A stretch of 11,947 bases of DNA from Acidimicrobiaceae bacterium (GTDB taxonomy: Bacteria; Actinomycetota; Acidimicrobiia; Acidimicrobiales; Palsa-688): the NCBI GenBank assembly GCA_027334785.1, contig DAHWQF010000056.1, positions 1-11,947 of the forward strand, in the 5' to 3' direction. Below, in pieces: positions 1 through 6,992 of this stretch; the stretch's first letter is position 1; each line of letters starts with the position of its first letter. Made by a program: the position numbers and the translations under genes. The notes beneath the pieces were generated by a model. That model made no database searches. It had not been told where the DNA came from and saw only the letters and a program-made list of their open reading frames with translations.

Positions 1-34
1 CTATTTGGCCCCTTCAAGTACGATACCTAAACAG

Positions 35-57
35 TATGGTACATTTGCTGTACCATA
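35..57. promoter_or_regulatory. AT-rich perfect inverted repeat, possible operator
   Basis: Two perfect 9-bp arms, tatggtaca (35-43) and tgtaccata (49-57), flank a 5-nt spacer. The first 60 bases are about 40% GC, far below the rest of the window. The repeat lies about 33 bp beyond the stop codon of the FtsK/TraB-like gene. Its size and symmetry fit the operator of a dimeric helix-turn-helix repressor of the kind plasmids and ICEs use to control transfer genes. A weak terminator for the leftward operon is the alternative, but only a short T-run follows on that strand. Positions 1-89 contain no supportable gene. Confidence 0.45.
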
Positions 58-89
58 TTCCCACCTCGGCCAGCCCGCAGCTAGCCCGC

Positions 90-3000
90 TCAGTTGAACG
101 GGTCGTCATACGGGCCGACCACCGGCTCCGGTTCCGGGAACAGCTCATCGGGGCCGGCATGGGATTTCTCGGGCCACGATGGCCCGTGGCTGGCGCCGTT
201 GCCGGCGAAAAGCGCTTCCTCGGGGACATTTTCGGCGATGCCCTGATCGTCTTCGCCGTTCTCGACCCCGGCCGTCATACTGTCGTTGACTTCGTTCGCC
301 GTATTTTCGTTTTCAAGAGGACCGGCCCCCTCGATTTCCTCGGTTTCATCGTCCTTTTCGCCTCCCAGGAGGTCCTCCAGGCTGAGCTCCAGTTCGCCGA
401 CGTCGACCATCTCGTCGTCGTCCTGGGGTGGCTCCAGAACCGGGGCCTCGGTGGGGGGCGGCAGCCTCCGGCGCAGCTGGTCCCCCAGTTCGGCCTGCGT
501 GGCGTACCAGAACTGCGCCAGCACAGCCGTGCGCCGGATCGGCTCGTAGAGCCCGCGCCCTGGTGGGATGTCGCCGGAGAGGACGGGGGCGTCCCTCGGG
601 GCGCGTAAGGCCGACAGGCGCTCCCCGTCCGACGCCTGGCCGATGAGGGCCCGGCCCAGGTTGGTCTTCAGGTCTTTCCCCGGGATCTTCTCCAGGGTGT
701 CGGCGGCCAGCTTCTGGGCCGCCAGGAGGACGACGACGCCGGCGCTTCGCGCCTCGCGGGCTAGCTTCGAGACGAGCACCCCGATCTCGGTGCGGGAGCG
801 GTTCTCCGCCTCCAGTGCTTCGAGCTCTGAGTCCAGCTCGGGGTCACCGGTCTTCTTCGGGACCGGGGACGGGATGAGGACGCTCGTGAACTCGTCTATC
901 AGCACCACCAACGGCGCCGGTGGTTCGTCCATGTCGAGCCACGACGAGACCTTCGCGGCCGCGTTGGCCTGCTTGCGAAGGGAGGCCTCGGCGTAGGCAG
1001 CCCGCACCGCCGCCACGGACCCGTCGAGGTCCGTGGCGAAGCGGGCCCAGCCTTGCGCGAACGCGAAGTCCGCCCCGCCCTTCACGGGGTCGACGACGAC
1101 GACCTTGGCGCCCTTGGCGAGCCAGCCGTAGACGAGCACGCTGAGCAGGACGCTCTTGCCCGACCCGGTCGCCCCGACGACCAGCAGGTGGGCACTGTCC
1201 TGCAAGTCGAAAAAGACCGGCTCGCCGTCCGTGCCGGTGCCGACCGGCACGGCCAGGGCGCCAGAGCCGTCCATGGCGCCCCAGTCGACCGGCGCCAGCT
1301 TGGGGAGGGGGATGTCGCGCGAGACCAGGAGCCGCACCGCGTCGGCGCCCTTCGGGCTGTCGGCGTCCTCTACGTAGGCGTTCCCGGTGGCGGCCCGGAG
1401 CTTGCCGCGTGCGGCCCGCACGATGGAGCGGTCGACCCCAGAGGGCAGGGTGAAGTCGAGGACCGAGACGTCTGCGTTGTGAGGCATGTGGCCGAGCCCG
1501 GCCAGCTTGGGCGGCTCCCCCGCTGCCCCGACGACTTTCGAGTCGAGCCAGGCCTGCTCCCAGTCGAGCGCCACGAGGGCGAGCTGTGCCCGTTCCCCGC
1601 CCTCCAGTGCCAGGCCCGAGGGCACGGCGCCGGCGTAGACGATCACCAGGTCCGGCTCGTCGGTGGCCGCGACCCTGAGCCAGGAGACCTGGAGGGCCTG
1701 CTGGAGCTTGCTGACCTGCGAGCGGACGTTAGAGACCACGACGCCGCCATAGAGCCGGAGCCTGAGCGCCCACAGGTGGGAACGCTGCCCTGGCGCAGAA
1801 AGCTCCACGGCGCCTGCCAGCTCCGGCCGGGCGAGGTGGCCGTCGTCGAAGGCCTTGTTGGCCATGCCGGCCAGCACCCACGCCGCAGCCTCGGACCGCC
1901 CCATGTGCTCCGGGCTGGTCGGCACGGTCTCGTCTGCCCAGTAGATGGTCATGGCCTGCGGGTGGCGCTCCCCGGGCCTGCCGTCGAGGACCGGCCACCC
2001 GCACACGGCGACGTAGGGCGCCGCTTGGAGGGTGGTGGCGATCTTCGGCTCCAGCCCTCGCACCTCGGCCGGGTCTATGCCCTGGCGGGTCACGAACGCC
2101 TGGCGGTGGACCTCGGTCCCGTCCTCCAGCTCGGCGGTCATGGCCGTCTCCGGCCGGCAGATGGGCGGGTGGTCCTTGATCCCCGCTATCTGGGACCAGC
2201 GCTTGTCCCACACCTGCTGCACGCGCAGGTCGGACAGGTGCTTGGCCAGGTCGGGAGGCAGCCCTTCGTTGCCTTCGCCGGCGCCGAGGGCCCCGAAGAA
2301 CACGGTGTCGGCCTTGTGGTCGATCAGCACCTCGCAGCCGAACGCCTTGTCGATGCCCTCGGCGATCGCCTTCACATCGACCAAGCCCGGCCCGCCGGGC
2401 CAAGCCCACCTGGACGCCCAGGCCGAGCGGGCGCCCTCGGCGCTCACCCGCTCGACAGTGACCGGGACGGGCCGGCCGTAACCGGCGGCCTCGGTCGCCC
2501 AGGCGAAGCAGGAGTGGGCGGCCCAGGTGGCGAGCTCGGGCGAGAGCCCTGGATCGGTGAAGTCGGGGAGCTCGGACCAGGCGATCACGTTGAAGCGGAT
2601 CGGGTGGCGCGTGCCGGGGGCGCCGTCGGGGTGCTCGAGCACGGCGACGGCCAGCCCGGCGCCGAGCGTCGGGGAGATTTTCTTGTACTGCCCCCACATC
2701 GCCTGTGCCCCGAGCCCTGGCGGAGCGTCGAAGGTCCAGATCATTGCTGGCCCGAGCTCGCGGTGGTCCACCAGGGCCGGCGCCGGGTCGATCTTGAGCG
2801 ACGCCCAGCGTGGCGCCCACTCGTCGCTCGAGGCCGAGACCTTGCGCCAGTGCCCGGTCGCCTCCTGGTGCCAGGCGGCCCCGATGCCGGCCAGGGCGCC
2901 GCCCACGGCGGACAGCGGGGCCAGCCAGGCCATGTGGGGGGCCACGACGGCCCACTGCGGGGGCGGCACGTGGTGCGGGTGGTGGACCGCCCACTGAGCC

Positions 3001-3644
3001 GCCCAGTGGTGGTAGCGGGCGAGCCCGTAGCGGGCCGCTATGCCGGCCAGGGCGCCCATGGAGGCCCCGATGCCCCCGGTGACGGTGGACGCCACCGGGT
3101 TGTTGCGGAGAGCCGCCACCAGCTTGGCGTCGAAGCGGGTGGCGGGCCGGGCCGGGCCGCCGGCGGCCCCCTGCGTAGCGGCGCGCCGTGCGGCGGTGAC
3201 GGAGGCGACCAGCCATGCCCCCGCCAGGGCGTCCGCCCAGTGCTCTGCGGCCATCTTCACGTGGTAGTGGGGGAAGGCGCGCACAGGCCACAGGAAGCAG
3301 ATGGCGCCCACGACCACGGCGGCGGCCCAGGCGGCGAGCGGCGGCCATCCCGGCAGCCAGTCCGAGCTCGGCAGCACCAGCCGCCAACGCAACTGCTTCC
3401 ATGCCCGCCAGGTGCTGAGCTTGCGCTGCTCGGCCGGGTTGGCCGGCTGCGGGTAGCCGTAGGCGTCCTTCTTCCCGGTGAGCACCGGCGGGACCGCCAC
3501 CCATGCAGCCACGAGCACCGCCAGCCAGGCCACCACGACCGGTACGGCCCCGAAGTACGCAGCGGCCCCGGCAGCGGCCACGCCGCCCAGGAGGACCAGT
3601 GGCGCCAGGTCGGACTGCGGCCCGGCTGTCCTACGACCAGCCAT
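90..3644 (-). CDS. FtsK/TraB-like membrane-anchored DNA translocase ATPase
   Basis: This 1184-aa protein is probably the DNA pump of a conjugative element. The first 260 residues contain about six hydrophobic segments (near 12-32, 34-54, 101-119, 135-152, 186-206 and 238-256), so it should sit in the cytoplasmic membrane. A long uncharacterised middle region follows. The FtsK/SpoIIIE motor shows Walker A GATGSGKS at 824-831 and Walker B LVVLIDE ending at D917-E918, then the AREARSAGVVVLLAAQK segment typical of the family. The last 100 or so residues are acidic and low-complexity, with no visible FtsK gamma winged helix. It could be a T4SS coupling protein (TcpA-like) or a Streptomyces-type TraB; the surrounding envelope genes favour a T4SS. 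The ATG at 3644 lies inside the end of the NERD gene (14-bp overlap) without a well-spaced Shine-Dalgarno sequence, so translation is probably coupled. An in-frame ATG 27 nt upstream is possible. Confidence 0.9.
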   Translation of the reverse strand: MAGRRTAGPQSDLAPLVLLGGVAAAGAAAYFGAVPVVVAWLAVLVAAWVAVPPVLTGKKDAYGYPQPANPAEQRKLSTWRAWKQLRWRLVLPSSDWLPGWPPLAAWAAAVVVGAICFLWPVRAFPHYHVKMAAEHWADALAGAWLVASVTAARRAATQGAAGGPARPATRFDAKLVAALRNNPVASTVTGGIGASMGALAGIAARYGLARYHHWAAQWAVHHPHHVPPPQWAVVAPHMAWLAPLSAVGGALAGIGAAWHQEATGHWRKVSASSDEWAPRWASLKIDPAPALVDHRELGPAMIWTFDAPPGLGAQAMWGQYKKISPTLGAGLAVAVLEHPDGAPGTRHPIRFNVIAWSELPDFTDPGLSPELATWAAHSCFAWATEAAGYGRPVPVTVERVSAEGARSAWASRWAWPGGPGLVDVKAIAEGIDKAFGCEVLIDHKADTVFFGALGAGEGNEGLPPDLAKHLSDLRVQQVWDKRWSQIAGIKDHPPICRPETAMTAELEDGTEVHRQAFVTRQGIDPAEVRGLEPKIATTLQAAPYVAVCGWPVLDGRPGERHPQAMTIYWADETVPTSPEHMGRSEAAAWVLAGMANKAFDDGHLARPELAGAVELSAPGQRSHLWALRLRLYGGVVVSNVRSQVSKLQQALQVSWLRVAATDEPDLVIVYAGAVPSGLALEGGERAQLALVALDWEQAWLDSKVVGAAGEPPKLAGLGHMPHNADVSVLDFTLPSGVDRSIVRAARGKLRAATGNAYVEDADSPKGADAVRLLVSRDIPLPKLAPVDWGAMDGSGALAVPVGTGTDGEPVFFDLQDSAHLLVVGATGSGKSVLLSVLVYGWLAKGAKVVVVDPVKGGADFAFAQGWARFATDLDGSVAAVRAAYAEASLRKQANAAAKVSSWLDMDEPPAPLVVLIDEFTSVLIPSPVPKKTGDPELDSELEALEAENRSRTEIGVLVSKLAREARSAGVVVLLAAQKLAADTLEKIPGKDLKTNLGRALIGQASDGERLSALRAPRDAPVLSGDIPPGRGLYEPIRRTAVLAQFWYATQAELGDQLRRRLPPPTEAPVLEPPQDDDEMVDVGELELSLEDLLGGEKDDETEEIEGAGPLENENTANEVNDSMTAGVENGEDDQGIAENVPEEALFAGNGASHGPSWPEKSHAGPDELFPEPEPVVGPYDDPFN

Positions 3645-4380
3645 CAGTGCCGGTGCCGGGCATCTCCTCATCGGCGCCCGGCAACCAGTCCTCGGGCACG
3701 TCGAGGACCGGTCCCCTGACCGGCTGCCTATTGGCGTGCTGGCCGCCGGAAGCCTGCGCGTCGAGAAGGGCCGTCTTGTCGGTGGCGAGGCGGGCCAGGG
3801 CCCAGACGATGTCGGCGGCGGCAGGCTTGCGGGCCCGCTGGCAGAACCTGGCCAGTTGCCCGCCTGCCATCGTCTTCGCTCCCTTGGGGCGGTACCAGAC
3901 GAGGTTGGGCTCACGGTGGCCCGACGACGACCACACGACGAGGACGGGGCGGTGGACCTTGGCTCGCACATTGTTGGCCGCCAGGAGCCCGGTCAGGGAC
4001 TCGTAGGCCATGAGGTAGGTCTGCTTGTCGCCCGACGCGAACTTCTCCCACCCGCGGCGCGTGTGGTGACGGAAGGTCCAGTAGGTGCCCGGCCTCCAGA
4101 ACTTGGAGTCGAGCAGCCACACGTCGCGCCCCGAGACGACGACGTGGTCGATATTGGCCCTCACGCCGCGCACCGGGAGCATGAGGTCGTGCATCACGGT
4201 CGGGCCGCTCCCGCCGGCCAGCAACAGCTTGTGCAGCTCGCTCGCGGTGCGCAGCTCACCCTTCCTGCCAGCGGCCGCTGCCCCTTCGCTTGCTGCCCAG
4301 CCGGCCGACTCCAGGCCCATGCCGGCGCGCCCGACCACACGCGGGGCCAAAGGAGCCTTCTCCCGGCGGAAAACGGCCAT
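3631..4380 (-). CDS. NERD-domain (nuclease-related) protein
   Basis: This 249-aa protein has a recognisable NERD domain in its first half. G41-E42 lies in GRKGELRTASEL, H64-D65 follows, then ANIDHVVV with D78, and WLLDSK with D91 and K93. E42, D78, D91 and K93 fit the E...D...DxK active-site pattern of the PD-(D/E)XK-like fold to which NERD belongs. The domain is thought to act on DNA and is common in plasmid and phage genes; the substrate here is unknown. The second half (about 110-249) contains WYRPKG and a basic helical stretch I do not recognise. The gene starts 10 bp after the VWA/metallopeptidase gene and overlaps the translocase gene by 14 bp, so it sits mid-operon. No clear Shine-Dalgarno sequence precedes the ATG; M21 is an alternative start. 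It may process DNA moved by the neighbouring pump, but that is inference. Confidence 0.82.
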   Translation of the reverse strand: MAVFRREKAPLAPRVVGRAGMGLESAGWAASEGAAAAGRKGELRTASELHKLLLAGGSGPTVMHDLMLPVRGVRANIDHVVVSGRDVWLLDSKFWRPGTYWTFRHHTRRGWEKFASGDKQTYLMAYESLTGLLAANNVRAKVHRPVLVVWSSSGHREPNLVWYRPKGAKTMAGGQLARFCQRARKPAAADIVWALARLATDKTALLDAQASGGQHANRQPVRGPVLDVPEDWLPGADEEMPGTGTDGWS

Positions 4381-4390
4381 CGCACCGGGA

Positions 4391-5659
4391 CTATGTAGCG
4401 ACTACTTTGGCCGCCCACTCGGGCGCCTCGTGGGCGACCCGCTCGGCGTCCTCCCCGACCAGGCAGACGATCACCGGCACGGCGGGCTTCTCGGCCGGCC
4501 AGGGCGTGTAGCCGTCGGAGAGCACGATCACCGCCATGGGGCGGGGCCGCAGCTGGGCGGCGGCGGCGATCCCGGTGCCCATGTCGGTGCCGCCCCGGCC
4601 ATGGGCCTCTGCGATGCTGGCCGCGCCGTGGTACTTGCGCTTGGCGGCGACCTCGGTGTCGACGTCGAGGACGACCAGGTCGTCGCCCGAAACGCCGAGC
4701 TGGCTGGCGATCCCCTCGATCTCGGTCATGACGGCGGCGAGCTCGTCCTGGCCCATCGACCCCGACGTGTCGCGCACGACGGCGATGCTGAGCTTGGGGG
4801 TGACCATGCCCGGCATGACGACCTTGGAGCCGGGCCCGAGAGGGAGGGACGGCTGCCGGCGGCGCCGGCGGGTGTACGTCGTGTCGGTGCTGCCGGCGAC
4901 CACGGCGGCGCAGCGGCGCATGTAGCCGGCGAGGACCTGGCGCCAGGGGACCTTGGGCGGCGCCAGGACGGCCCCGGCCATCTCGACCAGCCCGCCCGGT
5001 ACTTTGCCGGGCTGCTTCCCGTGCGCCTGGCGGATATGGGCCGCCGTGGCGATGCGGGCGTTCTCGGCCTCGGCTGCGGACGCCCCGGCACCGACTTGCC
5101 CCGACGCCTCGGCGCCAGGGGCTTCGCACGGCTCCGGCGCGGCGCCAGAGCCCGACCCACAGCCCCCGCCCTGCCCGTTGCCGCCCCCTCTGTTGGGCGG
5201 CTTGGGCATCCGGTCGGCCAGTGCCCGCATGTAGAACTCGGCCGTCTCGTCGTCGGGGAGGCCGAACTTCTCGGGCAGCAGCCCGATCTTGGCGAGCTCG
5301 GAGCACCCGGCGTCGCGCAGGTCGTCGTTGATCGAGAGATCGGAGGCCACGTTCCATTGCTGGTACTCGCCCGGGCCGACCCCGAACGCCTCCGCTCTGG
5401 CAGCGTGGTCGCCGAACAAGTGGCAGCACTCGTGCAGGAGCGCCTCGGCACAAAAGCGTGCCCCTTCCGGGGCGACGGCGCCGAAGTCGACATAGAGCCG
5501 GTGGTGCTTGTCCACTGCAAAAGTGCCCAACCCGGGCGCCTGGACCGGGCGGAGGGAGAACAGCATCGCCGACATATACGGCATGATCACGAGCGCCAGG
5601 GCACGCCAGGCGGCCAACTGCTCGGACTGTTCGGTGGTCAGCTCGCTCGTCGCGCTCAT
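4391..5659 (-). CDS. DUF2201-type putative metallopeptidase with VWA-like domain
   Basis: This 422-aa protein combines the two parts typical of the VWA-like/putative metallopeptidase family (DUF2201). The N-terminal part carries a zincin motif, HECCH at 76-80, followed by a polar region with DLSINDD. A Gly/Gln-rich linker (about 155-190) precedes a conserved middle section. The C-terminal VWA-like domain has a complete MIDAS set: D297-T-S299-G-S301, T358 in GGTDMGTG, and D382 in VLSDG. Family members often sit beside a MoxR-type AAA+ ATPase, but no such gene is in the window. The start codon is fixed by a 38-bp leader also found before the upstream unknown gene. A 10-bp gap to the NERD gene supports co-transcription. 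Targets are unknown; a chaperone- or protease-like role in a mobile-element or defence setting is inference. Confidence 0.88.
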   Translation of the reverse strand: MSATSELTTEQSEQLAAWRALALVIMPYMSAMLFSLRPVQAPGLGTFAVDKHHRLYVDFGAVAPEGARFCAEALLHECCHLFGDHAARAEAFGVGPGEYQQWNVASDLSINDDLRDAGCSELAKIGLLPEKFGLPDDETAEFYMRALADRMPKPPNRGGGNGQGGGCGSGSGAAPEPCEAPGAEASGQVGAGASAAEAENARIATAAHIRQAHGKQPGKVPGGLVEMAGAVLAPPKVPWRQVLAGYMRRCAAVVAGSTDTTYTRRRRRQPSLPLGPGSKVVMPGMVTPKLSIAVVRDTSGSMGQDELAAVMTEIEGIASQLGVSGDDLVVLDVDTEVAAKRKYHGAASIAEAHGRGGTDMGTGIAAAAQLRPRPMAVIVLSDGYTPWPAEKPAVPVIVCLVGEDAERVAHEAPEWAAKVVAT

Positions 5660-5697
5660 GCCTGTTACGACTGATCAGAGCGCCCCACGTGCGCCCT
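5660..5697 (-). promoter_or_regulatory. Shared leader element, copy 1 (before the VWA/metallopeptidase gene)
   Basis: These 38 bp directly precede the ATG at 5659 and match the leader before the 363-aa gene at 36 of 38 positions. Read on the minus strand, the element starts with arm AGGGCGC, a 7-nt loop, and arm GCGCTCT, forming a 7-bp stem with one G.U pair. CTGATCAG (a perfect palindrome in this copy), TCGTAACAGGC and the start codon follow. No well-placed Shine-Dalgarno sequence is present, since AGG lies almost against the ATG. The element could be a DNA operator or a translational control hairpin. It occupies most of the gap between the two genes. Confidence 0.6.
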
Positions 5698-5726
5698 CCT
5701 CCGACGGCCCCCTGGGCTGGGACGGA

Positions 5727-6818
5727 TTAGCTGCCGGCTAGCAGCACGTCCACCGGCGCTTCGCGTTCCACTGCGTCGGGCTTGTCGGCAACCCGCCGGC
5801 CCGTCAGCCACATAGCCCTGCCCTTGTTCCCCACCGGCCTGCTTGTCCTCGGCCAGGCGGTCAGCAGCCACTTGTCGCCGTTCAGCCACGATTCGAGGAG
5901 CCGCTCGAAGTTCGGGCCCCTCGAGGGCACCTGCAGCCGGGCGAACAGCCCCTCGTTGCCGAGGTCGTCGTGGGAGAGGAAGCCTTTCAGTTCAGCAACA
6001 GCTTCCAGCCCGTCGTGGTTGTGCACGAGCACCGAGCCGGTCCTGAGCCGGCACGGGGCCGACACCCTGCCCGTCACGAGCCCGCCGCCGAAGCGCCGCG
6101 GCAGCTCGAAGCGCACCACTTCCCCGCTCAGCATGGCCCGCTCGGCCAGGGCGGGATCGCGCCGGCAGATCGCCCCCCATTGCTCGGACAGTGACCGCGA
6201 GGCGTCGTAGGCGAGGAACTGCTGGCCCAGCCTGAGGACACAGCTGGCCAGCATGTCCGCGGCCTGCAGGACGTTTGTCAGCGGCTCCTGGCCCGAGGCC
6301 AGGATCTCGTACAGGTTTCGGGCGGTCGCCATCATGGCCCCAACGCCGGGGCCGCCACCGACCCTGAACGCCTTGCCCCATTGGCCGAGCGTGGCCTGCC
6401 CGCTGAACGGGGACCAAAAACGCGTCGCCAATGCTGTTGTCAGGCATACGTAGTACGAGCAGAAACCTTGGCGCGCCAGATAGGGCACGGCGCGGGCTGC
6501 TCGCTCGTTGCCGCTCGCGCGGAGAAGCCTGACGCCGGCGGCAAGCGCCGCCTCGTCGGCGAACACGCACATGTCGCCCAGGCCGGAGAGGGGCATATCG
6601 TCAGCTCTCGCCAAACGTGGTGGGCGCCCCGGGGCAGCGTGGGCGGCGCAGTAGAGCTTGCCGTCCTGGGCTACGAACAGCGTCACCGGATGGCCCAACG
6701 ACAGGTGGGGGACCGGCGGCGTGCTCATGCGCTCTAATGGCGGCCGGCCGTCCTCGACGGCCTTGGCGGACTCGGCTTTCCTGGCCGCGTCCCAGGCGGC
6801 GACGGTTTGTGCGGGCAT
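5727..6818 (-). CDS. Hypothetical protein, 363 aa, first gene of the leftward operon
   Basis: I do not recognise this protein. It has no clear signal peptide, membrane segment, Walker motif or zinc cluster. The N-terminus (1-30) is polar and helical. A region around 38-60 (VTLFVAQDGKLYCAAH) looks like a beta-rich fold, 95-230 is mostly helical, and the C-terminal part is beta-rich with RLRTGSVLVHNHDG and a basic WLLTAWPRTSRPVGNKGR segment. The ATG at 6818 is preferred because the shared 38-bp leader ends exactly there; M31 is the alternative. The frame is intact and the base composition matches its neighbours. It leads an operon with a DUF2201 metallopeptidase/VWA protein 67 bp downstream under the same leader. 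It may be that protein's functional partner, taking the place of the usual MoxR ATPase, but this rests only on context. Confidence 0.75.
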   Translation of the reverse strand: MPAQTVAAWDAARKAESAKAVEDGRPPLERMSTPPVPHLSLGHPVTLFVAQDGKLYCAAHAAPGRPPRLARADDMPLSGLGDMCVFADEAALAAGVRLLRASGNERAARAVPYLARQGFCSYYVCLTTALATRFWSPFSGQATLGQWGKAFRVGGGPGVGAMMATARNLYEILASGQEPLTNVLQAADMLASCVLRLGQQFLAYDASRSLSEQWGAICRRDPALAERAMLSGEVVRFELPRRFGGGLVTGRVSAPCRLRTGSVLVHNHDGLEAVAELKGFLSHDDLGNEGLFARLQVPSRGPNFERLLESWLNGDKWLLTAWPRTSRPVGNKGRAMWLTGRRVADKPDAVEREAPVDVLLAGS

Positions 6819-6856
6819 GCCTGTTACGACCGATCAGGGCGCCCCACGTGCGCCCT
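6819..6856 (-). promoter_or_regulatory. Shared leader element, copy 2 (before the 363-aa gene)
   Basis: This second copy of the 38-bp leader abuts the ATG at 6818. On the minus strand the arms AGGGCGC and GCGCCCT pair perfectly (7 bp, 7-nt loop). CTGATCGG and TCGTAACAGGC then lead into the ATG. It differs from copy 1 at two positions. One replaces a G-C pair of the stem with G.U in copy 1, so pairing at the RNA level is kept; the other breaks the CTGATCAG palindrome. The surrounding intergenic region (6819-6992) also serves the rightward genes. Confidence 0.6.
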
Positions 6857-6945
6857 GGCGACCGGCGTGCCCTCGCCGTTGAAGACAGCCGAGAACTAGG
6901 CGGCGGGCGCTGTCCGCCCTGTTCACAGGCGTTTTCGGCTGATTG

Positions 6946-6974
6946 GCCTCCCGTGTGAGCGATAAGCGGGAGGC
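6946..6974 (+). promoter_or_regulatory. Inverted repeat upstream of the rightward operon
   Basis: Perfect 8-bp arms GCCTCCCG (6946-6953) and CGGGAGGC (6967-6974) flank a 13-nt spacer. The right arm contains GGGAGG, the only good Shine-Dalgarno-like sequence before the ATG at 6993, but it lies about 19 nt upstream, too far for normal use. The repeat could be an operator for the divergent promoter region or an mRNA hairpin affecting translation of the sigma-like gene. No confident -35/-10 pair was found in 6857-6992. Confidence 0.4.
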
Positions 6975-6992
6975 GCCGTCGCAGTCCTTGGT

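Noticed and set aside
36..608. 190-aa plus-strand frame at the left edge
   Set aside because: It begins inside the palindrome and runs antisense to the acidic tail of the translocase; no recognisable features.
1053..3719. 888-aa open frame on the plus strand opposite the translocase gene
   Set aside because: It is rich in Arg, Gly and Pro, shows no domain, and mirrors a well-supported FtsK/TraB-like gene. Long antisense frames are expected in very GC-rich coding DNA.
90..3971. Longer start for the translocase at 3971
   Set aside because: The extra 109 residues lie fully inside the NERD coding region and are Ser/Pro/Arg-rich shadow sequence; the membrane region begins right after the ATG at 3644.
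4085..5674. 529-aa plus-strand frame opposite the NERD and VWA genes
   Set aside because: No motif, low-complexity Gly/Arg/Asp composition, and it spans two real genes plus their junction on the other strand.
6954..6966. Similarity of the spacer TGTGAGCGATAAG to the lac operator
   Set aside because: The match is short and lacks the symmetric second half of that operator; the surrounding 8-bp arms are the stronger signal.
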